Source: Bifidobacterium aesculapii
GTDB lineage: Bacteria; Actinomycetota; Actinomycetes; Actinomycetales; Bifidobacteriaceae
Assembly (NCBI RefSeq): GCF_001417815.1
Contig: NZ_BCFK01000037.1
Coordinates: forward strand, 1-64,000
Direction of reading: 5' to 3'
Length of the DNA: 64,000 nucleotides
Of this stretch, positions 15,590-25,619 are shown in pieces. Below the pieces are notes generated by a model that saw nothing but the letters and a program-made list of their open reading frames with translations, did no database searches and had not been told where the DNA came from. The number at the start of each line of letters is the position of its first letter. Position 1 is the first letter of the stretch. The translations under genes were made by a program, and so were the position numbers.

Positions 15590-15919
15590 GACCTCATCAC
15601 GTTCCTCTCTATGCCGTGCGGGTCCGATCGGGGTGTGGCGCGTTCCCGGTGTCGCGGCGTTCCGCCGCCCCGGCGCGTTCGCGGGAACCGTGACGAAGGC
15701 TCCCGCTCCTCCCCCGATGCGCCCTGTGGTGGGATTCTCGCGTTGTGTCGCGTGCGAATCTTGAGGAAGACGATATGCAATGGTTGATTCGACGGCGTTG
15801 TTGCCGTGTAACCGCCGCATGAAGCGCGAAAACCCCCGGAAATCAATTCCGGGGGTTCGTAATGGTCTCGCAATCAGGCGCGACCGCCCGTAACACGGGC
15901 CATGTAGCCGGCCTGCGGC
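15590..15919. other. Non-coding gap between rho and the LivK-type gene
   Basis: The region holds the upstream region of the binding-protein gene and the rho terminator. No ORF here is credible. An AT-poor, C-rich run spans 15690-15725. Confidence 0.5.
15831..15857 (-). terminator. rho terminator
   Basis: AACCCCCGGAA and TTCCGGGGGTT form a 10-11 bp stem. On the minus strand it is followed by a T-rich end, about 65 bases past the rho stop. Confidence 0.85.
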
Positions 15920-17971
15920 TCAGTTGCCGTTGACGGCGCCACCGCCGGACTGCTGCACGATCGCGGCGAGGAAGTCGCGGTTCGTGGCGGTCTTCTTGAG
16001 GCGCGGCACGAGCGTCTGGTACGCCTGCTCGGGTTCCATGCCGCCGAGCAGTCGGCGCAGACGGTAGACGATCGGCAGTTCCTGCGGCGCGGTGATGAGC
16101 TCTTCGCGTCGGGTGCCGGAGGCGTTGATGTCGATGGCCGGGAACAGGCGCTTGTCGGCGAGTTCGCGCGACAGGCGCAGCTCCATGTTGCCGGTGCCCT
16201 TGAACTCCTCGAAGATCACCTCGTCCATCTTCGAGCCGGTCTCCACCAGCGCGGAGGAGATGATGGTCAGCGATCCGCCGTTCTCGATGTTGCGGGCCGC
16301 GCCGAAGAACTTCTTCGGCGGGTAGAGGGCCTGCGCGTCGACGCCGCCGGAGAGGATGCGGCCGGAGGCGGGCGCCGCGATGTTGTAGGCGCGGGCGAGT
16401 CGGGTCATCGAGTCGAGCAGCACGACCACGTCCTGGCCGAGTTCCACGAGTCGCTTCGCGCGTTCGATGGCGAGTTCGGCGACGGTGGTGTGGTCGGAGG
16501 CGGGGCGGTCGAAGGTCGAGGAGATGACCTCGCCCTGCACCGTGCGCTCCATGTCGGTGACCTCTTCCGGGCGTTCGTCCACGAGCACGACCATCAGGTG
16601 GACTTCCGGGTTGTTCGTGGTGATGGAGTTGGCGATGTTCTGCAGCGTGATCGTCTTGCCGGCCTTCGGCGGGGAGACGATGAGGCCGCGCTGGCCCTTG
16701 CCGATCGGCGAGACGATGTCCATGATGCGGCCGGTGAGCTTGTTCGGCGTGGTCTCCTGCTTGAGTCGCTCCTGCGGGTACAGCGGCGTGAGCTTGTTGA
16801 ACTGCGGGCGGTTCATCGCCTGCTCGACGCTCATGCCGTTGATGGAGTCGATGGACTGCAGCGGCACGAACTTCTGGCGCTGGTTGCGGCGGTCGCCGTC
16901 GCGCGGCGCGCGGATGGCGCCGTGCACGGCGTCGCCCTTGCGCAGTCCGTACTTCTTGACCTGTCCCATCGACACGTACACGTCGTTCGGTCCGGGCAGG
17001 TAGCCGGAGGTGCGCACGAACGCGTAGGAGTCGAGCACGTCGACGATGCCGGCGACGGGCACGAGATCGTTGTTCTGGTCGTCGCGGCGCTCACCGCGGG
17101 CGGCGCGATCGTCGAAGCGCATGTCGCGGTCGCCGCGTTCCGCGCGATCGGCGGAACGGCGGTCGTCGCGCTCGTCGAAGTCGCGGTTGCGGCCGCGCAG
17201 GCGGCGCCCGCGACGGTCCTCATGGTTCACGGTGCGCTCGCCGCGGCCGCGATCGCCGCGATCGTTGCGATCGCGACGGTCGTCGTCGGCGTCGGCGCGC
17301 GCGGGGGTGTCCTGCGTGGGCAGCGTGGCGAGGATGTCGTCGAGGTCGCGCACGACCTCTTCCTGCGTCTCGCGCTCTTCGGCCGGACGACGGCGACGAC
17401 GCACGTTCGCGACGATGATCTCGTCACCGTTCTCGTCGATGGTGTGACGGCGGCCGCGCGCGCGTTCCGGCTCGCTGGTCGGCTTGCCGAGGTCGAGCGT
17501 GTCAAGCAGATGCGTGGTGTCGATGAGCGGGGTGTCGGTGGCGGCGTTCCTGCGGTCGCGGCGGGCGACACGGGGCTCGTCGTCGCGACGTGCGTTGCGA
17601 CGGGTCTTCGCGGCCGGGAATTCGATGTCTTCGATGTGGCCTTCGGCGACGGGCTCGGTCTTCGGTTCGACCGGCTGGGCCGATTCGGTGTGCACCGGGG
17701 CGGCGGCCGGCTCGGTCGCGGCAGGCTCGGTCGCGGCGGCGCTTTCGGCGGGGGTTTCGGTCTTGGCGGCGGCCGTCTTGGTGCTCTTCGCGGTCTTCTT
17801 CGGGGCGCGCACGGTGACGCCTTCGGGCGCGGCGCCGCCGGAACGTGCGGCCTGCAGCGTGGCGATCAGGTCCTGCTTACGCATGGTGGACGTGCCGCGC
17901 AGTCCCATCTGCTTGGCGAGCTCCTTGAGCTCCGGCAGCTTCATATCCTCAAGATTCTGGCTATTGGCCAC
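15920..17971 (-). CDS. rho: Transcription termination factor Rho
   Basis: A hexameric RNA helicase of about 683 residues that ends transcription. The Rho N-terminal helical domain is at the start (KLPELKELAKQMGLRG, then TMRKQDLIATLQ). A long disordered insert, typical of actinobacterial Rho, follows: Ala/Glu/Pro-rich, then Arg/Asp/Gly-rich with RDRNDRGDRGRGE-like runs. The RNA-binding domain begins at VAGIVDVLDSYAFVRTSGY. The ATPase core has Walker A SPPKAGKT and Walker B VVVLLDSMTRLARAYN. A GTG at 17971 with GGAAAGG ten bases upstream is preferred. An in-frame GTG at 17995 lies upstream of that site. Confidence 0.95.
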   Translation of the reverse strand: MANSQNLEDMKLPELKELAKQMGLRGTSTMRKQDLIATLQAARSGGAAPEGVTVRAPKKTAKSTKTAAAKTETPAESAAATEPAATEPAAAPVHTESAQPVEPKTEPVAEGHIEDIEFPAAKTRRNARRDDEPRVARRDRRNAATDTPLIDTTHLLDTLDLGKPTSEPERARGRRHTIDENGDEIIVANVRRRRRPAEERETQEEVVRDLDDILATLPTQDTPARADADDDRRDRNDRGDRGRGERTVNHEDRRGRRLRGRNRDFDERDDRRSADRAERGDRDMRFDDRAARGERRDDQNNDLVPVAGIVDVLDSYAFVRTSGYLPGPNDVYVSMGQVKKYGLRKGDAVHGAIRAPRDGDRRNQRQKFVPLQSIDSINGMSVEQAMNRPQFNKLTPLYPQERLKQETTPNKLTGRIMDIVSPIGKGQRGLIVSPPKAGKTITLQNIANSITTNNPEVHLMVVLVDERPEEVTDMERTVQGEVISSTFDRPASDHTTVAELAIERAKRLVELGQDVVVLLDSMTRLARAYNIAAPASGRILSGGVDAQALYPPKKFFGAARNIENGGSLTIISSALVETGSKMDEVIFEEFKGTGNMELRLSRELADKRLFPAIDINASGTRREELITAPQELPIVYRLRRLLGGMEPEQAYQTLVPRLKKTATNRDFLAAIVQQSGGGAVNGN

Positions 17972-18160
17972 GGTGTTCTTACCTTTCCACAGCACTCACC
18001 GTTGCGCCATGACGCACCGGCTTATGCCTGAAATGTGATTGGCGGCATCAGCCGCTACGAAACGTTCGCCGCAATGCCATGCCCGCGAACTGCACTCACT
18101 GTACAACGCCTCGCCGACCAACGCAAACCGCGCGGGAATCCACTGCGTCACATACGACAA

Positions 18161-18190
18161 AGGCTCCTCCCGAAGAATCGGGAGGAGCCT
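18161..18190 (-). terminator. Terminator of the flavoprotein gene
   Basis: AGGCTCCTCCCGA and TCGGGAGGAGCCT form a 13-bp stem with a 4-base loop. Read on the minus strand it is followed by TTTGT. Confidence 0.75.
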
Positions 18191-18274
18191 TGCGCTCCGT
18201 CATCCCACTTTTGCTCAGAAATGAGATGACGCGTGCGACGGCAAGGCGCACCGAGGGAAGGCGCCGAACCGTCA

Positions 18275-18370
18275 AAAGGACAGCCCGGTGGGCTGTCCTT
18301 AGGTGAGGGGAGCGGCTATGCCGCGACGGTTGAGCGAAGCTCAACAGGTGCGTCGCGTGCCGAAGAAAGG
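18275..18370. repeat. Hairpin mosaic abutting the flavoprotein stop
   Basis: Contains GGACAGCCCGGTGGGCTGTCC split by its apex, GCGGCTATGCCGC and GTTGAGCGAAGCTCAAC in a row. The order and the apex words AGCCCGGTGGGCT and GCGGCTRTGCCGC match the mosaic after ppa (1001-1190), showing a dispersed family. Confidence 0.6.
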
Positions 18371-18388
18371 CGGTATACGCTCCGTGGA

Positions 18389-19999
18389 TTACTTCTGTTC
18401 GTGGTAGGACTTGTCGGTGTTGACCGACCACACGTTCTTCTTGGACGTCTTGCCGGACTTGATGTTGCCAACGGCCTCGATGGCGGTGGCCATGGAGTGG
18501 TCCATGTTGTTGTAGCGGTGCTGGCCGTTGCGGCCGACGCAGTAGAGGTTGCCGAAGCCGTCGAGGTATTCGACGAGCTCGTCCATATGCTCGTAGGTGT
18601 CGAAGTAGGCGGGGTAGGCTTTCTTGACGCGTTCGCGGTGGGAGTCGAGGACGTCGGCGGGACCGTTGATGATGCGCATGCGGGTGAGTTCGGAGATGGC
18701 GAACTTGGTGGCTTCCTCGTCGGTCATGTTCCAGAAGGAGTCGCCTTCGGCGCAGAAATATTCGAGGCCGATCCAGACGGTGTTGTCGACGTCCTTGACG
18801 AGGTAGGGGCTCCAGTTGTTGAAGATCTGGAGACGGCCGACCTTGTAGCCGGGGTCCTGCACGTAAATCCAACAGTCGGGCACGATGGACGGGTTGCCGA
18901 GGGTGGGGATGTCGGTGGTGTTCTTGAGGCGCAGGTGCTTGACGAGCAGGCCGACGGTGACGAAGTCGCGGTAAGGCAGGCCGTTGGCGACCTCGACCAT
19001 GTCGGCGGGGGCGTGCTTGCCTTCGGCGGATTCACGGCCGGCGTCGATGGCGTTGACCAGGTCCTTGACGGGCATGGAGGAGATGAACTGGTCGGCGGTG
19101 CGCTCGGTGCGGCTGCCTTCCGCGTCCTCGGTCACGACGGAGGCGATGCGGCCGTCCTGCTGGCGCACTTCGACGACCTTCGCGCCGGTGATGACCTTGA
19201 CGCCCGCCGCCTCGCAGTTGTGTTCGACGGTCTCCCACAGCTGGCCGGGGCCATACTTGGGGTACCAGAACTCCTCGATGAGGGAGGTTTCGACTTCGGC
19301 GTTGGAGCGCTTCTTGGGCAGGAGCTTCTGGAACGCGTTCTTGAGCACGCCGAGGATGGACAGGCCCTTGACGCGCTGCGCGCCCCAGTCGGCGGAAATC
19401 TGGGAGGGGTGGCGGCCCCACAGCTTCTCCGTGTAGCCTTCGAAGAACATCGAATACAGTTTGCGGCCGAAACGGTTGATGTAGAAGTTCTCCAGGTTGG
19501 TCTCGGGCAGCTTGTGCACCATGGACTTGAGGTAGGAGAATCCGGCGATCATGGTGAGCTTGAAGCCCATGGCCTTGAGCGTGTTGGGGCTCAGGGAGAT
19601 CGGGTAGTCGAAGAAGTGGCGGTTCCAGTAGATGCGGGAGACGCGGTGGCGCTTGAGCATCACCTTGTCTTCGGTTTCCGGATCGGGGCCGCCGGGCTCC
19701 ATGTCATGCTCGCGGCCGAGCTTCTTGTCGTCGTATGAGGGGGCGCCCTGCAGCGGAAGGACTTCCTTCCACCAGTCCATGATGCGGTCGTCCTTCGAGA
19801 AGAAACGGTGGCCGCCGATGTCCATGCGGTTGCCGTTATGCTTCACGGTGCGCGAAATGCCGCCGAATTCGCGGGTTTCCTCCAGCACGGTGACGTCATA
19901 CTTGTCGGCGCCGCCGTCCTTGATGAGCTCCCATGCGGCGGTCAGGCCCGCGGGGCCGCCGCCGATGATCACCACGGATTGCTTGTCGGTCACGTTCAT
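18389..19999 (-). CDS. FAD-dependent oxidoreductase, Glf/amine-oxidase-like
   Basis: A 536-residue flavoprotein. The dinucleotide-binding motif VVIIGGGPAGLTAAWEL occupies residues 8-24, followed by GGISRTV and GNRMDIGGHRFF, a pattern shared by UDP-galactopyranose mutase, protoporphyrinogen oxidase and related enzymes. The C-terminal NLYCVGRNGQHRYNNMDHS segment is characteristic of the Glf-like subgroup. It is much longer than classical Glf (about 380 residues), so the galactofuranose role is only a possibility. The start is fixed by AAGGAGA directly upstream of ATG 19999. The longer open frame upstream is non-coding. Confidence 0.85.
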   Translation of the reverse strand: MNVTDKQSVVIIGGGPAGLTAAWELIKDGGADKYDVTVLEETREFGGISRTVKHNGNRMDIGGHRFFSKDDRIMDWWKEVLPLQGAPSYDDKKLGREHDMEPGGPDPETEDKVMLKRHRVSRIYWNRHFFDYPISLSPNTLKAMGFKLTMIAGFSYLKSMVHKLPETNLENFYINRFGRKLYSMFFEGYTEKLWGRHPSQISADWGAQRVKGLSILGVLKNAFQKLLPKKRSNAEVETSLIEEFWYPKYGPGQLWETVEHNCEAAGVKVITGAKVVEVRQQDGRIASVVTEDAEGSRTERTADQFISSMPVKDLVNAIDAGRESAEGKHAPADMVEVANGLPYRDFVTVGLLVKHLRLKNTTDIPTLGNPSIVPDCWIYVQDPGYKVGRLQIFNNWSPYLVKDVDNTVWIGLEYFCAEGDSFWNMTDEEATKFAISELTRMRIINGPADVLDSHRERVKKAYPAYFDTYEHMDELVEYLDGFGNLYCVGRNGQHRYNNMDHSMATAIEAVGNIKSGKTSKKNVWSVNTDKSYHEQK

Positions 20000-20252
20000 C
20001 TCCTTATAACACAAAATCACGCATATCCTACCGGACGGCCCGGAACCGCACACCACGCCTGTGCGGATGCTCACAGAATCATTCCCATCGGGCGATTCAG
20101 CGGTCTTCGCCCGGGCAACCGGCGCGCTCCCACCGGAACCGGGCGCAGCCGTGTATTCCACGGCAACATCGAAAACGAAACCGGGCCACCATACGTCAAA
20201 CGGCCGCTTCCCCACGCAACGGGGAAGCGGCCGCGACGTCAGATCATCCGTT
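20000..20252. other. Gap upstream of flavoprotein gene
   Basis: Holds the promoter region of the flavoprotein gene and the phytase terminator at 20201-20233. Nothing else is seen. Confidence 0.5.
20201..20233 (-). terminator. Terminator of the phytase gene
   Basis: CGGCCGCTTCCCC and GGGGAAGCGGCCG form a 13-bp stem with a 7-base loop, some 20 bases beyond the phytase stop. Confidence 0.75.
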
Positions 20253-22166
20253 TCAGCGGCGCACGCGCCACAGTGTGAGGGACACACCGGCGAGCGCGAG
20301 CATGGTCGCCATCATGACGAACCAGTCGGTGGCGGCACCGGTCGCGGACAGGTTCGCGGGCTTCTTGCCCTGGGTCTGCGGCTTGGCTGCCTGCTGATGC
20401 TGGCCATCGTTCTGACCACCGTTCTGCTGGCCGCCGTTGTTCTGTCCGGGTTGCTGGCCACCGTTATCGTCGGTCAGGCGGGCGGCGGCGCCGAGGGTGT
20501 TGTGCTTGCCGTTCTCGTCGGCGTTGAGGCAGGTCTTGAGCTCGGTGAGCTTGTACCAGTGGGAGCCTTCGGCAATCGGCGTGCATTCGGCGCGGAACCC
20601 GATCTCGGTCTCGTTGTAGAGCATGCGCACGAGCGGCGTGTAGGCGCGGCCGGTGGCCGGATCGTTGCCGGGCTTGGCGACCACGTCCCACTGCACGTTG
20701 GCGGCCATCGGCGTGACGGACTCGCCGCGCCACCCGTTGTTCGCGTACGTGTACACGTCGGTGGTGCTGTTCGGCGCCTGCTGGGTGGAGCCGGGCAGGC
20801 CGAGGAGCGCGGCGAACGGCATGATGGTCTCGGCGTGGGCGAAGCGGAACGTGGCGACGGTCTTGCCGCCGGCGACGCGCGCGTCGATGGTGTTGAAGAA
20901 GTCGTCGAGCAGCGGCTGGGCGATCGTGTACGTCTCGTCCTGGCCGGCGCGGCTCGGGCCCTTCTCGTAGAAGTCCTCGGCGTCGAGCGCCCAGGCGAAC
21001 AGCTCGGCGTCCTTGGCCTGGTCGCCCTTGAAGTACTGGTCGAAGTCGAAGGTGTGGGCGCCGGTGTTCTCGTTCTTCATGTCCGCGGCGATGATGTACA
21101 GGTTGTACAGGTCCATCGCGGCGTCGTATTCGGAGCCGATCTTCTTATCGGCCTCGCCGCACGCGTCGGCGTCCTTGGCCGGGTCGGCGCCGGGCGCACA
21201 GTTGGCCGCGCCGTTCTCGGTGCCGTCGGCGGTGTTGTACCACGTGTAGTCGCCGTTGGCGAGCTTGGCAAGGAAGTCCTCGGTGAAGATCTGTCCGAGC
21301 AGGTCGTGCGAGGCGGTGACGAGCTGCTTGTCCTTCTTGATGGTCTTCTCGGCGCCGGCGATGGTCTCGTCGCCGTCGATGAAGTTCTCGTAGTCCTGCG
21401 CGATCTTCAGGGCGTCGCCGGTCTTCGTGGTGCCGTCCGGGTTCTCGGACTTGTGGAAGTAGAGCGTGTTCGGGGTCTTGTCGAACTTGGCGGCCTCGCC
21501 GGTGCCGGCCGGATCCTTCGGGGTGACGACGCTGTCGGCCAGCTCGTTGTCGGAGGCCTGGTTGAATCCGCGGGCGAAGTTCTCGCCGGATTCGGTGGCG
21601 CGCGCCTCGCCGGACGACTGGTAGGCGATGGTCTCGTCGCCGCTCTTGGCGGCGGCGTCGAACAGCGTCTTGTTGCGCTCGTAGGCGCGTGCGCCGATGC
21701 CCTGGTGCTGGTCGGCGCCCTGGCCGGTGAGCATGCCGTAGCCGTTCTCCACGTTGGCGGCGGTGATGGCGTCGAGGTTCTTCACGAACTCGTCGCGGAT
21801 GGCGTCGGACTTGAATCCGCCGTCCTTGGCGGCCGCTTCGGCCATCTTCTTGAGCAGCGCGTCGTACTTGTAGCTGGACAGGCCGCGCGAGCCGTGGCGG
21901 GCCATCGTTTCGGTGTAGATGGGCTCGTAGCCGGCGGGGGCCGCGCTGTACGCGCCGACGGTGTCGGCGGAGGGAGCGACGTACGGCTGCTTGCTGCTGT
22001 AGTACAGGCCTTCGGAGGAAAGGGCCTGTGCCTGGGGAGCGGGGGCGATGACGCCGCCCACCATCAGAGTGGTCAATGCGGCGGCGCCTGCGATGGAGGC
22101 GACGACCGCTTTGCGCACGCCGGCGGTTTCGGGCATGCCGGCGCGATGGGATTGAAGGATACGCAT
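20253..22166 (-). CDS. Cell-wall-anchored MINPP-type phytase
   Basis: A 637-residue extracellular histidine acid phosphatase that should release phosphate from phytate. The signal peptide (about 17-49) ends near APQAQA. The catalytic motif is RHGSRG (90-95) with His91 as nucleophile. The second motif is HAET (His444-Glu446), the proton-donor form seen in multiple inositol polyphosphate phosphatases instead of HD. A Gln/Gly/Asn-rich wall-spanning linker precedes LSATG, a membrane helix and WRVRR, a sorting-signal layout with Ser in the usual Pro position. The ATG at 22166 gives the best signal peptide. Bifidobacterial MINPP phytases of this architecture are established. Confidence 0.9.
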   Translation of the reverse strand: MRILQSHRAGMPETAGVRKAVVASIAGAAALTTLMVGGVIAPAPQAQALSSEGLYYSSKQPYVAPSADTVGAYSAAPAGYEPIYTETMARHGSRGLSSYKYDALLKKMAEAAAKDGGFKSDAIRDEFVKNLDAITAANVENGYGMLTGQGADQHQGIGARAYERNKTLFDAAAKSGDETIAYQSSGEARATESGENFARGFNQASDNELADSVVTPKDPAGTGEAAKFDKTPNTLYFHKSENPDGTTKTGDALKIAQDYENFIDGDETIAGAEKTIKKDKQLVTASHDLLGQIFTEDFLAKLANGDYTWYNTADGTENGAANCAPGADPAKDADACGEADKKIGSEYDAAMDLYNLYIIAADMKNENTGAHTFDFDQYFKGDQAKDAELFAWALDAEDFYEKGPSRAGQDETYTIAQPLLDDFFNTIDARVAGGKTVATFRFAHAETIMPFAALLGLPGSTQQAPNSTTDVYTYANNGWRGESVTPMAANVQWDVVAKPGNDPATGRAYTPLVRMLYNETEIGFRAECTPIAEGSHWYKLTELKTCLNADENGKHNTLGAAARLTDDNGGQQPGQNNGGQQNGGQNDGQHQQAAKPQTQGKKPANLSATGAATDWFVMMATMLALAGVSLTLWRVRR

Positions 22167-22344
22167 GGCTTCGTTGTATCGAATCTCAACGAACGCCACA
22201 CGCCACCTGAACGTCGTCCAGATGAACTTTCATCAATCGTTCGACGAACCGCGCGCGCCGCACGCCGCCACCGGCACCGCTCGCACCCGCACGCACCCGC
22301 ATGCCGGAGCGTCAACGGCTCCGGCGCGGCGCCCGGCGCCCCGT

Positions 22345-22659
22345 CTAGTGGATGTCGTCGGGGATGTCGATGTCGGTCTTCTGGACCTCCTCGACGTTCA
22401 CGTCCTTGAACGTCACGATGCGCACGTTCTTGACGAACCTGCTCGGACGGTACACGTCCCACACCCACGCGTCGGTGAGCTGCACGTCGAAGTAGACGTC
22501 CTGACCGGCGGAACGCACGTTGAAGTCCACCTTGTTCGCCAGATAGAAGCGGCGCTCGGTCTCCACCACGTAGGTGAAGAGCTTGATGACGTCACGGTAT
22601 TCCTTGTACAACGCCAGTTCGGCGTCGGTTTCGTAGTTGTCGAGATCCTCGGCGCTCAT
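22345..22659 (-). CDS. DUF2469 family protein
   Basis: A 104-residue conserved actinobacterial protein without known function. It begins MSAEDLDNYETDAELALYKE and has the family block YRDVIKLFTYVVETERRFYL and DVYFDVQLTDAWVWDVYRP. It is acidic, soluble and lacks a signal peptide. The ATG at 22659 follows AGGACAGG and matches the family start, so the longer open frame upstream is rejected. Confidence 0.9.
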   Translation of the reverse strand: MSAEDLDNYETDAELALYKEYRDVIKLFTYVVETERRFYLANKVDFNVRSAGQDVYFDVQLTDAWVWDVYRPSRFVKNVRIVTFKDVNVEEVQKTDIDIPDDIH

Positions 22660-22789
22660 ATCCTGTCCTTTGTTCCAGTCCTTCACAGCGGTGGCCGCAC
22701 CGCGACTGCCCGTCGCCGATGCGGCCACCCTATCTTCATATCGCTGCCTGCCTCCACCTTACCGGCAGCCCGTACATTCCCTTCGGCGC

Positions 22790-23860
22790 TTACTTCTCCA
22801 TCTCGCGTTTGCGCCCGCGGCCGAGCGTGCGCCACCACGCCTCCTTGGAGGTCTTGCGCTCGTTCTGCCCGTACGGCCAGTTGCTTTCCTCGTCCGTCTC
22901 GCCGGAAGCGTGCGTTCCGGCGGTGCCGTCCGCACGCTTCGGCGGCAGGCCGAGCCGTTCGCGGGCCTCGTCGGGGCTCATGCGGTGCGCGTCGTCGCGG
23001 GTCGGCTCCGGCCGCGCGTCCGCGTCGGCCTCGCCGCGCGCGCCGGCCGCGGCCGCGGCGTCCGCCGTACGCTGCCGGATCGCGATGGAATGTTCGCGCG
23101 CGCTCAGCGCCTCGCGCACGCCGGGATTGTCCTCGATGACGTGCATGCCGAACGCGTCGAGCGAACGGATCGGATCGTATTCGTCGACGAGCGTGTCCAT
23201 GACGATGAGATCCTGGTATTTGCCGCTCACCGGATCCCACAACGCGTCGCGCGACGTGCCGGATGGCTCGAATCCGAGCGACTGGTAGACGGACACGGCA
23301 CGCGAGTTCTGCTCGGGCACGGCGACCCAGATGCGGTGCATGCCGAGACCGGCGGGTTCGGGCGCGAAACCGTAGGTCATGACGCGCGGCATCGCGTCGC
23401 GTGAATAACCGCGACCGCGGTAGTCCTTGCCGAGGATGACCTGGATGCGGGCGGAACGGGACCACCCGTCGATGTCGATGAGGAAGATCATGCCGATGAC
23501 GTTGCCGGTCGCAGCGGCGTCGACGACATGGTCGGCGTCGTGGTCGGCGTCGGTGAGCAGCGCCCATGCCATCGTGCGGCGGGACTCCGGGTCGCCCACG
23601 CCGGACTCGGTGGGTGCCTGGCCCTGCGTCCACGCGACGGAGCGCCGCACCCACGCGTGCACGACGGCGCGTTCGGCGTTCTCGTCCTTGCCGGTGATCT
23701 TGGTGGCGCCGCTGTAGGCTTCGAGCTCGTCGAGCTTGGGCAGATCCTCCACGGTGGCCGGACGCAGATGCACCATCTCGCCGCGGATCGGCGGGATCAC
23801 GATGCGCTCCGGCAGGTCGCGCCGAAGCCCAGTCTCCGCTGTTTCCGTGTGCTCAGTCAT
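22790..23860 (-). CDS. GNAT acetyltransferase with charged C-terminal extension
   Basis: A 356-residue protein whose first two thirds are a GNAT fold: VHLRPATVEDLPKLDEL at the start, VIGMIFLIDIDG (beta strand 4), IQVILGKDYRGRGYSRDAM containing the acetyl-CoA pyrophosphate loop, and VSVYQSLGFEPSG near the end of the fold. The substrate is unknown. Residues from about 255 are polar, rich in Ala/Asp/Glu/Arg and probably disordered, ending in RGRKREMEK. The ATG at 23860 is chosen because the preceding 24 residues look non-family. Confidence 0.88.
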   Translation of the reverse strand: MTEHTETAETGLRRDLPERIVIPPIRGEMVHLRPATVEDLPKLDELEAYSGATKITGKDENAERAVVHAWVRRSVAWTQGQAPTESGVGDPESRRTMAWALLTDADHDADHVVDAAATGNVIGMIFLIDIDGWSRSARIQVILGKDYRGRGYSRDAMPRVMTYGFAPEPAGLGMHRIWVAVPEQNSRAVSVYQSLGFEPSGTSRDALWDPVSGKYQDLIVMDTLVDEYDPIRSLDAFGMHVIEDNPGVREALSAREHSIAIRQRTADAAAAAGARGEADADARPEPTRDDAHRMSPDEARERLGLPPKRADGTAGTHASGETDEESNWPYGQNERKTSKEAWWRTLGRGRKREMEK

Positions 23861-24032
23861 AATCGCTGTCCATCCCTCACAATCGTTCGCCTGATCGTCC
23901 CCGCCTCGTTGACGTCGATCATTGCCGAACATATCCTACTCGGCTGTATGAACGCTGAAAAGACGCTGACACCATCCCCGCACATGCACGGTGCGCGCAC
24001 GGGCGGGGCGTCGGCGCCGCCGCACCATGCGA

Positions 24033-24063
24033 AACGCCCCGACGGCGGAACCATCGGGGCGTT
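24033..24063 (-). terminator. gatCAB operon terminator
   Basis: AACGCCCCGA and TCGGGGCGTT form a perfect 10-bp stem about 25 bases after the gatB stop. Confidence 0.7.
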
Positions 24064-24086
24064 CGGAGCGTGCGGCGCAAGCGGCG

Positions 24087-25583
24087 CTACTGGAGCTTCT
24101 TGCGCACGATCGCGGTGACGGCCTTCGCGTCGGCCTGACCGCGCGTCGCCTTCATCACGGCGCCGATGATCACGCCCATCGGCTTCATGTTGCCGCTCTT
24201 GAGCTTCTCGACGACATCCGGGTTCGCCTCGAACGCCGCGTCCACGGCCGCCTCGATGGCGCCCGTGTCCTCGACGATCTTGTAGCCGTGCTTCTTGACG
24301 ACCTCGTCCGGCGTGCCCTCGCCGGCCAGGACGCCGGCGATGGTCTGCTTGGCGAGCTTGTCGTTGAGCTTGCCGGCGGCGATGAGCTTCTCGACCTCGG
24401 CCACATCGGCCGGGGTGACGGGCAGCTCCTCCAAGGTGACGCCCTTGGCGTTCGCCTCGCGGGAAAGCTCGCCGAGCCACCACTTGCGGGCGCCCGCGGC
24501 CTTCGCGCCGGCCTTCACGGTCTCCTCGATCAGGTCGAGGGCGTCCGCGTTGAGGATGTCGCGCAGCTGCAGGTCGGTGAGGTTCCATTCCTTCTTGAGG
24601 CGGTTGCGGCGCTCGCGCGGCATCTCCGGCATCTGCGCCTCCATCTCGGCGATGTGCTCCTTGGTGATGTGGAGCATGACCAGATCCGGATCCGGGAAGT
24701 AGCGGTAGTCGTCCGCGTCGGACTTGAGACGGCCGCCGGCGGTGGTCTGCGTGGCCTCGTCCCAGTGGCGGGTCTCCTGCAGGATCTCCTTGCCATCGTC
24801 GAGGCGCGCGGCCTGACGGCGGATCTCGTACTGGATGGTCTTCTCGATGCCGCGGAACGAGTTCACGTTCTTCGTTTCGGAACGCGTGCCGTACGGGGCG
24901 TCGGCGGAGGGGCGCAGCGAGACGTTCACGTCGGCGCGCATGTTGCCCTGCTCCATGCGCGCGTGGGAGATGCCCAGCGCACGCACGATGTCGCGGATGG
25001 CGCGCATGTACGCGCCCGCGATCTCCGGCGCGCGGTCGCCCGCGCCCTCGATCGGCTTGGTGACGATCTCGATCAGCGGCACACCGGCGCGGTTGTAGTC
25101 CACGAGCGAGTGGTCGGCGCCCTCGATGCGGCCGTCGGCGCCACCCACGTGCGTGTTCTTGCCGGCGTCGTCCTCGATGTGCGCGCGCTCGATCGGCACG
25201 CGGAAGACGGTGCCGTCCTCCAGCTCCACGTCCAGGTAGCCGTTGCCGTTGGTCGGCTTGTCGTACTGGGAGATCTGGTAGTCGCGCGGCATGTCCGGGT
25301 AGAAGTAGTTCTTGCGGGCGAACTGGCTCCACTCGTTGATCTCGCAGTGCAGGGCGAGACCCAGCTTGATCGCGTAGTCGACGGCCGTCTTGTTGACCAC
25401 CGGCAGGGAGCCCGGCAGACCGAGGCTCACCGGGGTCAGCTGCGTGTTCGGCTCGCCGCCGAAGTGGACTTCGGCCGGGCAGAACAGCTTGGTCGTCGTG
25501 CACAGCTCGACGTGCGTCTCCAGACCGAACACCACGTCGTACTTCTTGGTGGCATCGGCGTACTTCATCAGTTTTTCAGCCAT
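24087..25583 (-). CDS. gatB: Asp/Glu-tRNA amidotransferase subunit B
   Basis: A 498-residue subunit of the GatCAB amidotransferase, which converts Glu-tRNA(Gln) and Asp-tRNA(Asn) to the amidated forms. The catalytic cradle begins [13 protein letters not shown] and includes [29 protein letters not shown] and [15 protein letters not shown]. The C-terminal GatB/YqeY helical domain that grips tRNA closes the protein ([20 protein letters not shown]). It is the last gene of gatC-gatA-gatB, 36 bases after gatA. Confidence 0.97.
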   Translation of the reverse strand: MAEKLMKYADATKKYDVVFGLETHVELCTTTKLFCPAEVHFGGEPNTQLTPVSLGLPGSLPVVNKTAVDYAIKLGLALHCEINEWSQFARKNYFYPDMPRDYQISQYDKPTNGNGYLDVELEDGTVFRVPIERAHIEDDAGKNTHVGGADGRIEGADHSLVDYNRAGVPLIEIVTKPIEGAGDRAPEIAGAYMRAIRDIVRALGISHARMEQGNMRADVNVSLRPSADAPYGTRSETKNVNSFRGIEKTIQYEIRRQAARLDDGKEILQETRHWDEATQTTAGGRLKSDADDYRYFPDPDLVMLHITKEHIAEMEAQMPEMPRERRNRLKKEWNLTDLQLRDILNADALDLIEETVKAGAKAAGARKWWLGELSREANAKGVTLEELPVTPADVAEVEKLIAAGKLNDKLAKQTIAGVLAGEGTPDEVVKKHGYKIVEDTGAIEAAVDAAFEANPDVVEKLKSGNMKPMGVIIGAVMKATRGQADAKAVTAIVRKKLQ

Positions 25584-25619
25584 GATGTTGCTTCCTTGAA
25601 TCCTTCCGATGTCGCTTCG

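Noticed and set aside
16490..18031. 513-residue plus-strand ORF
   Set aside because: Antisense to rho, created by high GC content. Rho motifs on the minus strand are unambiguous.
18389..19999. Naming the flavoprotein glf
   Set aside because: It shares the FAD fold but is about 150 residues longer than classical UDP-galactopyranose mutase and lacks a galactan cluster around it.
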